From assembly GCF_000350085.1 (NCBI RefSeq), contig NZ_CAUM01000055.1, positions 1-64,000 on the forward strand: a DNA stretch of 64,000 nt. Reading direction: 5' to 3'. This document shows, piece after piece, positions 26,689 through 34,515 of the stretch. Numbering within the stretch: the stretch's first letter is position 1; the number at the start of each line of letters is the position of its first letter. The position numbers were made by a program, and so were the translations under genes. This DNA is from Mesorhizobium metallidurans STM 2683. Its GTDB lineage: Bacteria > Pseudomonadota > Alphaproteobacteria > Rhizobiales > Rhizobiaceae. The notes beneath the pieces are model-generated. The model was given only the letters and a program-made list of their open reading frames with translations. It did no database searches and was not told where the DNA came from.

Positions 26689-27609
26689 TCACGCCGCCTT
26701 CGCTTGGGCAGAGCGCGCCGGAATCAGAACGTTCAGGGCGCCGGGATGGATTTCGATCGTCGTTTCGCGATCAAGCCCGACCAATTCGCCATCCATGACG
26801 GCGCGGAATTTTCTGGCCGCAGAGTGGATTTTCAGAATGACCCTGTCGGCCTGGTGGATTTCGACATGCTGGCTGGCGCGCCATCTGCCGCGCGCGATGT
26901 CGAAGAGGAACCTGACCAGTTCGCCGCGCTGCTGCGCCACCGTGACGTAGATGCCGAGCACGCCGCCGGCGGGATTGTCGGCATAGGGCAGGTGGCCCTC
27001 ACCAAACAGATTGTTGGTGACGCCGATGCCGGTGGTGCGCGTCACAATCTCGGCCTCGCCGATGGCCAGCGTCACTTTCATTGCCGACGGATTCTTGATC
27101 GTCGCCCAGGCGGCCCGTGCGGAGGCCTGCATCTTTCCCAACCGAGATCCGAATTCCATGTTCTGGCGCAGCTGCACCATTCTGGCGTGCAGGCCGATCG
27201 AGAACTGATGCACGAATGGCTTGCCGTTGGCGGTTGCCACATCGACCGCGATCACCTCGCCGTCGGCGAAGGATTTCACGGCTGCGTCAAGCGTCTGCGG
27301 GATCCCGAGTCCGCGCGCAAACAGGTTCATGGTGCCGGCGGGCAGTATGGCAAGTGCTTTCTTCCGGCCCATCAACCGCGCTGCCGCAGCCGAAATGGTG
27401 CCGTCGCCACCACCGGCCAGCACGATGTCGACGCCGCGTTTGGAAGCGACGCTATCCAGTGTCGCGACGATGTCCTTGCCGGCAACGATGTCGATACCGA
27501 CGGAATGACCAGCGGCCTCCAGCGTCCGGCGCATCTGGTCCGAAAAGGCGGAAAGATCGGTCGTGCGCAACGTGCCGCCGTCCCGGTTCAGCACCGCTGC
27601 AAATCGCAT
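26689..27609 (-). CDS. Diacylglycerol/lipid kinase family protein
   Basis: This 306-residue protein belongs to the DAGK catalytic (YegS/BmrU-like) family. The nucleotide loop GGGDGTISAAAARLMG is intact, with LPAGTMNLFARGLG following, and the C-terminal part holds the family's beta-sandwich lobe. It would phosphorylate a lipid or sphingoid substrate at the inner membrane. A GGAG site precedes the ATG. An EcfG-type promoter on the same strand starts about 58 bp upstream, linking lipid phosphorylation to general stress. Confidence 0.9.
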   Translation of the reverse strand: MRFAAVLNRDGGTLRTTDLSAFSDQMRRTLEAAGHSVGIDIVAGKDIVATLDSVASKRGVDIVLAGGGDGTISAAAARLMGRKKALAILPAGTMNLFARGLGIPQTLDAAVKSFADGEVIAVDVATANGKPFVHQFSIGLHARMVQLRQNMEFGSRLGKMQASARAAWATIKNPSAMKVTLAIGEAEIVTRTTGIGVTNNLFGEGHLPYADNPAGGVLGIYVTVAQQRGELVRFLFDIARGRWRASQHVEIHQADRVILKIHSAARKFRAVMDGELVGLDRETTIEIHPGALNVLIPARSAQAKAA

Positions 27610-27666
27610 GCCCTACTCCGTTCAGGTGGCTGTGCCGGGCAGCCCGCCAAACCAGCCAAAGGCTGC

Positions 27667-27691
27667 AACGGGGTGGATGAAAAAAGGTTCC
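27667..27691 (-). promoter_or_regulatory. EcfG-type promoter of the lipid kinase gene
   Basis: On the minus strand, GGAAC (27691-27687), 16 bases, CGTT (27670-27667). It is one of two divergent EcfG promoters in the 27610-27894 gap. Confidence 0.85.
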
Positions 27692-27782
27692 GCAAGCCCT
27701 GACGAAAATCCAGGAACGAATTCTACCGGCCTGACGCGTGTCTAGGTCTGGTTCAACGCATTCTCCACGACGCCGTTTTTTC

Positions 27783-27807
27783 GGAACAACAGCGTGCTCA
27801 CAACGTT
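27783..27807 (+). promoter_or_regulatory. EcfG-type promoter of the PRC-barrel gene
   Basis: GGAAC (27783-27787), 16 bases, CGTT (27804-27807), about 88 bp upstream of the ATG at 27895. Confidence 0.87.
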
Positions 27808-27894
27808 GTGAACATGTAGAGATGCCGCGTCCCTCCCCGGCAGCGTTCCAAGTGGGCGCGGCGTGCACGAAATCACGCATGAGGAGAGATGGTC

Positions 27895-29241
27895 ATGGTT
27901 CGCACTCTTTTTGCCACGACGGCACTCGCCACGCTGATTGCCACGGGCGCTTATGCCCAGTCGGCAACTACGCCTGCGCCGGCACAGGCGCCCACCACCA
28001 CCCAGGAAGCCGCCCCGGTCGTGCAGCGCGCCGAGGGTAGCCTTGCCACCAACATCATTGGCGAATCGGTTTACAATGGCACGGGTGATGATGCCCAGAA
28101 TATCGGCATGGTCAGTGATGTCGTATTTGACGAAACCGGCCAGGCGAAATCCGCTGTCATAGGGGTTGGCGGCTTCCTCGGTATCGGCGCCAAGAACATC
28201 GCTTTTGATTATGGCAAGCTGCAATGGGTCGAAAGGAATGGCGACCGCTGGCTGGTCGCCCAGACGACAAAGGAAGAGTTGACGGCTCAGCCGGAATTTG
28301 ACCGCAAGCCTTACGATCCAACCCCCGCGGCCTCAACCGACGCCGCAGCGCCGGGGGCGCCATCGGCCTCCGATAACACCGCGCAAGGCGGACCGCAGGC
28401 ACCCGTGGACATGAATGCAGCACCGGCTGAACCGCCGAAGCGCGCCGAGGGCAATCTCGCCACCAACATCATCGGCGAAAGCGTTTACAACGGGACTGGC
28501 GATGATGCTCAAAACATTGGCGACGTCAACGATATCGTGCTTACCAAGGAGGGCAAGGCCGAGTCGCTTGTCATCGGCGTCGGCGGGTTCCTTGGCATGG
28601 GCGAAAAGAGCGTCGCTTATCCTTTCGACAAGGCTGCATGGGCGGAGAAGAACGGCGACCGTTGGCTGGTGGCCCAAACCACCAAGGAAGAGTTGACGGC
28701 GCAGCCGGACTTCGACCGCAAGGCCTATGATCCGGCCCCGGCGACCACAGCATCGAACGACGCTATAGCGCCGGCCCCGACGGCCACCGCTCCGGCCGAT
28801 ACCGCTGCTCCAGCCCCTATGGACAAGACGGCCGAGGCTCCGGCTGCGGCAGCACCTGATGCGAAGGCGACCGATCCCACTGAAACCGCGGCGATCGACA
28901 AGTCGACGCTGACCGAGGTGCCGGTCGGCGAAATTCGCGGCGACGACCTCAAAGGCACCACCGTCTATGGCGCCAATGACGCCAGGGTTGGCGAGATCGG
29001 CGATGTCGTGCTGGCGCCCGACAGCAAGCCCGATGCGGTGATCGTCGATGTCGGCGGCTTCCTCGGCATCGGTGAGAAGCAGGTGGCGGTCGGCATGGAC
29101 AACCTCAAATTCATGACCGACAAGGACGGCAAGAAATACCTCTACACGACCTTCACCAAGGAACAGCTTCAGGCTCAAACTGCCTTTGACAAGAGCAGCT
29201 ATGCCGAAAAGCGCGATCAGCAGCGGATGATCGTCCGGTAG
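27895..29241 (+). CDS. Exported triple PRC-barrel domain protein
   Basis: The 448-residue product has a Sec signal (MVRTLFATTALATLIATGAYAQS) and three PRC-barrel units at about residues 46-138, 184-278 and 345-440. Each has a VIGVGGFLGIG- or VDVGGFLGIG-like core. Units 1 and 2 are near copies (ATNIIGESVYNGTGDDAQNIG and GDRWLVAQTTKEELTAQP in both), indicating recent internal duplication; unit 3 is divergent. Linkers are rich in Ala, Pro, Thr and Asp. The ATG at 27895 sits 8 bp after GAGGAG, better than the ATG at 27889. PRC barrels typically bind proteins or small ligands; the role here, presumably envelope protection under stress, is inferred from the EcfG promoter. Confidence 0.9.
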   Translation: MVRTLFATTALATLIATGAYAQSATTPAPAQAPTTTQEAAPVVQRAEGSLATNIIGESVYNGTGDDAQNIGMVSDVVFDETGQAKSAVIGVGGFLGIGAKNIAFDYGKLQWVERNGDRWLVAQTTKEELTAQPEFDRKPYDPTPAASTDAAAPGAPSASDNTAQGGPQAPVDMNAAPAEPPKRAEGNLATNIIGESVYNGTGDDAQNIGDVNDIVLTKEGKAESLVIGVGGFLGMGEKSVAYPFDKAAWAEKNGDRWLVAQTTKEELTAQPDFDRKAYDPAPATTASNDAIAPAPTATAPADTAAPAPMDKTAEAPAAAAPDAKATDPTETAAIDKSTLTEVPVGEIRGDDLKGTTVYGANDARVGEIGDVVLAPDSKPDAVIVDVGGFLGIGEKQVAVGMDNLKFMTDKDGKKYLYTTFTKEQLQAQTAFDKSSYAEKRDQQRMIVR

Positions 29242-29249
29242 GGCAGTAA

Positions 29250-29341
29250 GGGAGTATGGCAGTAGGGCAGTAGGCGAATAACGGGTGCCGCGGTGGTGCG
29301 GCCCGTAACATACTGCCCTACTGCCCTATTGCAATACTCCC
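29250..29341. repeat. Long inverted repeat between convergent genes
   Basis: The arms share GGGAGTAT (29250-29257 with 29334-29341) and GCAGTAGGGCAGTA (29259-29272 with 29311-29324), all exact. A smaller ACGGG/CCCGT stem (29281-29285 with 29302-29306) lies inside. The unit GGGCAGTA also repeats directly (29241, 29265). The sulfatase stop codon lies inside the right arm. It could be a bidirectional terminator or a mobile palindromic repeat. Confidence 0.75.
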
Positions 29342-30894
29342 CTACTTACATAGCCGGCAACGCCATCCTCCGTCAGCTCCGCCAGCGCAAGCGACTGGTC
29401 GAGATGCTCGGCCCGCCAGGCGAGGAGCTTTTCGGCTAATTCCAGCCGAATGGACAGGTAAGCAGGATTGGCGGCAAGGTTGTTCAACTCGCCCGCGTCG
29501 CTCTCCAGGTCGAACAAAAGCGGCGGCAGGCCGCCGCCGAAATGCACATACTTGAATCTTTCGGTGCGGATGACGGCGAGGTTGCACTGGCGTGATGCGA
29601 TGCCGAAATGGCGTTCGGCCTCGCCTTCGGCAATCGAGCGGAAATCAAACTCCCAATGCGCGCCATCGCGCCAGTCTCGAGGCGCCTCATTGTCGAGGAA
29701 TGGTTTTAGCGAGCGTCCGTCGAGATGCGGCGGCGGGTCTTGATCGAGCAGGTCGAGCAGCGTCGGCAGTATGTCCACAGCCTCGGTGAAGCGATCGACG
29801 CTGGTGCCGGCGGCCTTGCCACGACGCGGGTCGCGGACGATCAGCGGAATGTTGTAACTGCCGTCGAAGAAGCCGCCCTTACCCAACATGAAGTGGTCGC
29901 CCATCATCTCGGCATGGTCTGAGGTCAGCACGATGATGGTGTCGTTCCATGCATCCGCCGCCTTGACCGCTCGCCAGATGCGGCCAAGCTGCGCGTCGAC
30001 TTCCGAGATCATGCCGTAATAGAGCGCGCGGATCCGACGAAAATTGTCGTCGCCCCAGTCGCACACCTTGCCCTTGGCGCCGGGGCGGAAATTGATGCGC
30101 TGCTGTCGGCCCATATCGTAAGCGAGATAGGGGTGGCTTTCTGCCTCGACCTGCCAACTCCCAGCACGGCGGAAAGCAGGACCGTCGGCGGGATCGTACA
30201 TCGTGTTGTAGGGCTCCGGCACGATGAAGGGCGGGTGCGGGCTGATGAAGGAGAGATGCGCGAACCACGGCGCATCGCCCCCCTGCTCGCCGAGCCAGCG
30301 GAGGAATTCACCGGTCAGGAAGGCCGTTGGCGTCTCGTCCTTCGAATAGACTGGCGGCGCGCTGGTGACGACCCTGCTGGTGCTGTCCGCTTCACCCGCC
30401 GGTCGATGGATGTCGGGAGAGCCGGCGCTGGCATCGACGCCGCGTAATTTGAGCCAGGACAGCCATGGCTTCTGGTGCTCAGGCAAAAACTGGCGCACGG
30501 TGAAGCCGGGCAGCACGCCTTCATAGCTCCTCAGCGCTGGGTCGCCCGGCGCCAGGGTGCGCGGATCGAGCGCCACGTCGGTGTAGCCGAACAGGGTCGG
30601 ATCATAGCCGAGGCCGCGCGAGGACAGCGCGATGTTGCCGTGACGGGCGTCGAGCGGCGTGCCGTTGCGGCAAACTCGGTTGTTCATCTGATAGAGGCCA
30701 GTGTAGAGGCAAGCACGGGCTGGCGAACAGGGTGCGGCCCCGCCATAGTGCCGGCGAAACAGCACGCCCTCGGCGGCCAGCGCGTCGGCATTCGGCGTCC
30801 TCACCACCTTGTGGCCCGCAGCCGACAGGCAGTCGCCGCGCCACTGGTCGCAACTGATCAGGAGAATGTTCGGGCGTGTGCCTTTTTTGGTCAA
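29326..30894 (-). CDS. Sulfatase/phosphonate monoester hydrolase family enzyme
   Basis: This is an alkaline-phosphatase-superfamily hydrolase of 522 residues. The formylglycine motif is CSPAR (APCSPARACLYTGLY), whose Cys would be converted to formylglycine. Metal-binding segments include ISCDQWRGD near the N-terminus and LTSDHAEMMGDH later. The overall layout (GYDPTLFGYTD, DPRTLAPGDP, WEFDFRSI, FKYVHFGGGLPPLLFDLESD) closely follows the Rhizobium leguminosarum phosphonate monoester hydrolase as I recall it. The true substrate could be a sulfate ester, phosphodiester or phosphonate monoester. A TTG at 30894 follows a strong GAGGAGG site and is preferred over the longer frame. It has no signal peptide, so it is probably cytoplasmic. 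Confidence 0.88.
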   Translation of the reverse strand: MTKKGTRPNILLISCDQWRGDCLSAAGHKVVRTPNADALAAEGVLFRRHYGGAAPCSPARACLYTGLYQMNNRVCRNGTPLDARHGNIALSSRGLGYDPTLFGYTDVALDPRTLAPGDPALRSYEGVLPGFTVRQFLPEHQKPWLSWLKLRGVDASAGSPDIHRPAGEADSTSRVVTSAPPVYSKDETPTAFLTGEFLRWLGEQGGDAPWFAHLSFISPHPPFIVPEPYNTMYDPADGPAFRRAGSWQVEAESHPYLAYDMGRQQRINFRPGAKGKVCDWGDDNFRRIRALYYGMISEVDAQLGRIWRAVKAADAWNDTIIVLTSDHAEMMGDHFMLGKGGFFDGSYNIPLIVRDPRRGKAAGTSVDRFTEAVDILPTLLDLLDQDPPPHLDGRSLKPFLDNEAPRDWRDGAHWEFDFRSIAEGEAERHFGIASRQCNLAVIRTERFKYVHFGGGLPPLLFDLESDAGELNNLAANPAYLSIRLELAEKLLAWRAEHLDQSLALAELTEDGVAGYVSRGVLQ

Positions 30895-31118
30895 TCCTGT
30901 ATCCTCCTCACACGGTCCACGTTGCCGCTCATGGAGCCGAATTTCGATGGGGATGCAATCCTCGCCCTTTTGCAAAATGGTGAACAAAAATCTTTGTAAT
31001 GTTCATTTTAAATGCACAGTCCATTCTGTGTTTACCGCCTTTGCCACTGATGAGCGGATCCTCATATTGGCGAGGAACAGCGGCATGGGCCGCACAGGAA
31101 CAAGGGAAGGAGCAAGAA

Positions 31119-32051
31119 ATGCTCGACCAGATCAAGGGACTGCATCACGTCACTTCAATGGCCAGGGATGCGCGCCAGAACAACGAATTCTTCACGAAAA
31201 AGCTCGGCCTGCGCCGGGTCAAGAAGACCGTCAATTTCGATGCGCCCGACGTCTATCACCTCTATTATGCCGATGAGGTCGGCACGCCCGGTTCGGTGAT
31301 GACCTATTTCCCGTTTCCCAACATCGGCAGAGGTCGCCACGGTGTCGGCGAGGTCGGCACCACGGTCTATTCGGTGCCCGAGGGCACACTCGGCTATTGG
31401 GAAAAGCGTCTTGCCGACGAGGGCGTCACCGACCTGTCGCGCGACGAGATTTTTGGCGAGAAGCGTCTTGCCTTCGCCGGTCCCGACGGCGACGGTTTCG
31501 GGCTGGTCGAGGACAAGGCCGATAAGCGCGCGCCATGGGCGAAGGGCGGTGTACCCTCTGATGAGGCGATCCGCGGTTTTCATTCGGTGTCGCTCAGGCT
31601 GAGAGATGGCGGTGCCACCGAAGAGCTCCTGAAATTCATGGGCTTTGAGGAGGTCGACAAGGCAGGCAATGTCAGGCGGCTGGCGGTGAAGAAAGGCAAT
31701 GGCGCCGACATCGTCGACATCGAAACGCTGCCGGGTGCGGGCTTTGCCAGTCTCGGCGCCGGCTCGGTCCACCATGTCGCTTTCGCCGTCGAGAACCGCG
31801 CCAAGCAGCTCGATGTGCGCAAGGCGCTGATGGACACTGGCTACCAGGTGACGCCGGTGATCGATCGCGACTATTTCTGGGCGATCTATTTCCGCACGCC
31901 GGGTGGGGTGCTGTTCGAAGTCGCCACCAACGAACCGGGCTTCGACCGCGATGAAGACACCGCCCATCTCGGCGAGGCGCTGAAGCTGCCGTCGCAGCAC
32001 CAGCATCTCAGGCCCTATCTCGAACAGCACCTGCAGAAACTGGAAGACTGA
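31119..32051 (+). CDS. VOC-family ring-cleaving dioxygenase (MhqO-like)
   Basis: This 310-residue protein has two glyoxalase/VOC modules (about 1-135 and 150-300). Metal-ligand candidates include His in LHHVTSMARD, His in GFHSVSLRL or SVHHVAFAVEN and Glu in GVLFEVATNEP. Family members such as MhqO open hydroquinone-type rings with Fe(II) and O2 and protect against quinones. The ATG at 31119 follows a GGAAGGAG site; a longer open frame upstream is rejected. It is the first of three closely spaced genes with the MhqD-like hydrolase and an acetyltransferase, and is divergent from the sulfatase. Confidence 0.9.
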   Translation: MLDQIKGLHHVTSMARDARQNNEFFTKKLGLRRVKKTVNFDAPDVYHLYYADEVGTPGSVMTYFPFPNIGRGRHGVGEVGTTVYSVPEGTLGYWEKRLADEGVTDLSRDEIFGEKRLAFAGPDGDGFGLVEDKADKRAPWAKGGVPSDEAIRGFHSVSLRLRDGGATEELLKFMGFEEVDKAGNVRRLAVKKGNGADIVDIETLPGAGFASLGAGSVHHVAFAVENRAKQLDVRKALMDTGYQVTPVIDRDYFWAIYFRTPGGVLFEVATNEPGFDRDEDTAHLGEALKLPSQHQHLRPYLEQHLQKLED

Positions 32052-32057
32052 GAACCC

Positions 32058-32681
32058 ATGAATAAGGATTCCTACATCCATAAGGTGACGCCCGGTTCAC
32101 CGGGCGGTCCGCTGCTCTTCGTCTTCCACGGCACCGGGGCTAACGAGAGCCAGCTTCTGTCTCTCGGGCGCGATCTTGCGCCGCAAGCGACCATCGTCTC
32201 GCCGCGCGGCGATGTGTCGGAACAAGGTGCGGCGCGCTTCTTTCGCCGCACCGGCGAGGGCGTCTATGACATGGACGACCTGGCGAGGGCGACGGACAAG
32301 ATGGCCGGTTTCGTCAAGGCGCATATCGAGGCGGTGAAGCCATCGGCAGTGCTTGGCTTGGGGTACTCCAATGGCGCCAACATACTGGCCTCGATGGTGT
32401 TCGCGGCTCCAGGCCTGTTCGATGCCGCTGTGCTGATGCATCCGCTGATCCCGTTCGAGCCCGAGGTGAAGGGCAGCCTTGCCGGCCGCCGCATGCTGGT
32501 CACAGCAGGCCGGCGCGACCCGATCTGCCCGCCGAACCTGACCTCGCGGCTCGAAGCCTATTTGCGTGCCGATGGCGCCGATGTCACAGTGGAATGGCAC
32601 GACGGCGGCCACGAGGTGCAGTCGAACGAGATCGAAGCAGCACGGCGGTTCCTCGCTGTCGCACTGGCTGAAGGAGCGTAA
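32058..32681 (+). CDS. Alpha/beta hydrolase (MhqD-like carboxylesterase)
   Basis: This 207-residue alpha/beta hydrolase carries the nucleophile elbow GYSNG (Ser in LGLGYSNGANILASM). It has an oxyanion-side FHGTGANESQLL, an acid in AGRRDPICPP and a catalytic His in WHDGGHEV. It belongs to the phospholipase/carboxylesterase type. It lies 6 bp downstream of the MhqO-like gene; the same pair occurs in the quinone-detoxifying mhq operons of Bacillus. The product of ring cleavage is a plausible substrate, by inference. Confidence 0.9.
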   Translation: MNKDSYIHKVTPGSPGGPLLFVFHGTGANESQLLSLGRDLAPQATIVSPRGDVSEQGAARFFRRTGEGVYDMDDLARATDKMAGFVKAHIEAVKPSAVLGLGYSNGANILASMVFAAPGLFDAAVLMHPLIPFEPEVKGSLAGRRMLVTAGRRDPICPPNLTSRLEAYLRADGADVTVEWHDGGHEVQSNEIEAARRFLAVALAEGA

Positions 32682-32684
32682 GCG

Positions 32685-32984
32685 ATGCCTGACCAATTGC
32701 CGGAGATCGAACTGGAGGACCGCGGCTCCAAGGGCCGCTATCTCCTGCGTGGGCCTGGTGGCGCCGAGGCGGAGATGACCTTCACCAGGATCGGCGAGCA
32801 TCAGATCATCATCGACCATACCGAGGTGCCGGATGCGTTTCGAGGGCAGGGCGCGGGGCTCCGTCTCGTCATCCGCGCCGTCGAGGACGCGCGCGCGGCG
32901 GGCAAGAAGATCATCCCGCTCTGTCCGTTCGCCAACGCCCAGTTCCGGCGCCACCTTGAATGGGCAGATGTGCTGAAGCAGTAG
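32685..32984 (+). CDS. Small GNAT-like N-acetyltransferase
   Basis: This 99-residue protein matches the short YidJ/GCN5-related form. The acetyl-CoA loop is in VPDAFRGQGAGLRLVIRAVEDARAAG, and the C-terminal KIIPLCPFANAQFRRH is typical of this subfamily. The substrate is unknown. It is 3 bp downstream of the hydrolase gene in the same operon. Confidence 0.88.
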   Translation: MPDQLPEIELEDRGSKGRYLLRGPGGAEAEMTFTRIGEHQIIIDHTEVPDAFRGQGAGLRLVIRAVEDARAAGKKIIPLCPFANAQFRRHLEWADVLKQ

Positions 32985-33179
32985 GCGGCGACGCTTGGTG
33001 TGAATGACGCCTGGATTACCGGGAGAAGGGCGTACGGCCTCATCGTGTGCCCTTTTGCCATTCGAGGCGTGTAGTCACAAAAGCATTATCGCCGTGGCAT
33101 TTGCGCAGACCGCCCGTCTTGCCTAAGTAGATATAGCCGCTGACCGGGCCTGCCGACCAACCAATCGAATGAACCCTTG

Positions 33180-34238
33180 ATGACCGAAACCGACCTCGTT
33201 CCCGTCTTCGACGGCCACAACGACACGCTGCTCAGGCTCTACCAGTCGAAAGATGCGGATGTCGAAAAGCTCTTCATCGAGGGAACGCAAGGTGGCCATA
33301 TCGACCTGCCGCGCGCGAAAAAGGGTGGATTTGCCGGCGGCATGTTCGCGATCTTCCCGCCGCCGATCGAAAAATCCAGGCGCAGCGCGGTTCCGCCGGC
33401 ACCGAGCGACACCGAACCTCTGCCGCCCGAGGTTCCCCACGCCGATGCGCTTGCTTCCACCATTGCCATGGCCTCCATCCTGCTCAGGCTGGAACGCGCT
33501 TCGGCGCTGACCGTCTGCCGGAGTGCCGGCGACGTGCGACATGCGATGGCGCAGGGGTCGATCGCGGCCGTGTTCCACATCGAGGGGGTCGAGGCGATCG
33601 ACACCGAATTGACCATGCTGGACGTGCTGCACGCCGCCGGCCTGCGCTCGCTCGGCATCGTCTGGAGCCGCCCGAACGCCTTCGGCCACGGCGTGCCGTT
33701 CCGCTTTCCCTCGTCGCCCGACACCGGGCCCGGACTGACCGATGCCGGCAAGGCGCTGGTCAAGGCCTGCAACAAGCTCAAGATCATGATCGACCTTTCC
33801 CACCTCAACGAAAAGGGCTTTCGCGACGTCGCCGAAATCAGCGACGCGCCGCTGGTCGCGACCCATTCCAATGTCCACGCGATCTGCGGCCACTCACGCA
33901 ACCTGACCGAATGGCAGCTCGGCGCGATCCGCGAGTCGGGCGGCATGGTCGGGTTGAACTTCGCTACCGGCTTCCTGCGCGAGGACGGCAGGATGAATGC
34001 CGACACCAGCCTCGACATCATGGTGCGCCATGTCGATTCGCTGCTGCAGGCGCTGGGCGAGGACGGCGTCGGCCTGGGTTCGGATTTCGATGGCGCCATG
34101 ATACCGGCCCCGATCGGCGATGTCACCGGATTGCCGAAGCTTATCGATGCGTTCGCCGCGCGAGGCTTCGGACGCGCGCTGATCGAGAAGATCGCCTATC
34201 GCAATTGGTTCAATATGCTTGAGAGAACGATCGGGTAA
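33180..34238 (+). CDS. Membrane dipeptidase family (M19) peptidase
   Basis: This 352-residue zinc peptidase is of the renal dipeptidase family. Metal-binding features are FDGHNDTLL near the N-terminus (HxD), FHIEGVEAI (bridging Glu), ATHSNVHAICGHSRN (His) and the C-terminal LGSDFDGAM. It probably cleaves dipeptides, including D-amino-acid dipeptides. The ATG at 33180 directly follows a TTG and is preferred. It is transcribed alone and converges on the amine cluster; a functional link to either side is not evident. The 33000-33179 gap holds nothing obvious. Confidence 0.92.
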   Translation: MTETDLVPVFDGHNDTLLRLYQSKDADVEKLFIEGTQGGHIDLPRAKKGGFAGGMFAIFPPPIEKSRRSAVPPAPSDTEPLPPEVPHADALASTIAMASILLRLERASALTVCRSAGDVRHAMAQGSIAAVFHIEGVEAIDTELTMLDVLHAAGLRSLGIVWSRPNAFGHGVPFRFPSSPDTGPGLTDAGKALVKACNKLKIMIDLSHLNEKGFRDVAEISDAPLVATHSNVHAICGHSRNLTEWQLGAIRESGGMVGLNFATGFLREDGRMNADTSLDIMVRHVDSLLQALGEDGVGLGSDFDGAMIPAPIGDVTGLPKLIDAFAARGFGRALIEKIAYRNWFNMLERTIG

Positions 34239-34252
34239 ATTCGCCCGCGTCG

Positions 34253-34513
34253 TTATTTGTAGCCCATCCGCGTCAGCCAGTCCTGGCCGACGCCGCGATC
34301 GCGGATGATGGGCAGCGGGTCGGTGGAGTCCAGCCGCGCGCAGACGCGGTAGGCTTCGAGCGTCTCGGTGCTCATCTCGCCGCGCTTGTAGAAGAACATC
34401 GCCGCGGCATAGCGCGTGCGGCCCGACCATTTTTCACCGAGCGGCGTGTTGACCAGTTGCCACTGTTCGGCGGCTTCCCCATCGACGTCGTGCTTGTCTG
34501 CCTCGTCCGTCAC
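34253..34513 (-). CDS. Hypothetical small protein at the end of the oxidase operon
   Basis: From a GTG at 34513 it has 86 residues (MTDEADKHDVDGEAAEQWQL onward). It starts 2 bp after the stop of the GcvT-like gene, suggesting coupled translation. It is polar, without membrane segments or Cys, and ends GVGQDWLTRMGYK. I do not recognise a family. A longer frame to 34717 overlaps the GcvT-like gene and is rejected. Its position suggests an accessory subunit of the GcvT-like or oxidase enzymes, which is inference. Confidence 0.7.
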   Translation of the reverse strand: MTDEADKHDVDGEAAEQWQLVNTPLGEKWSGRTRYAAAMFFYKRGEMSTETLEAYRVCARLDSTDPLPIIRDRGVGQDWLTRMGYK

Positions 34514-34515
34514 GA

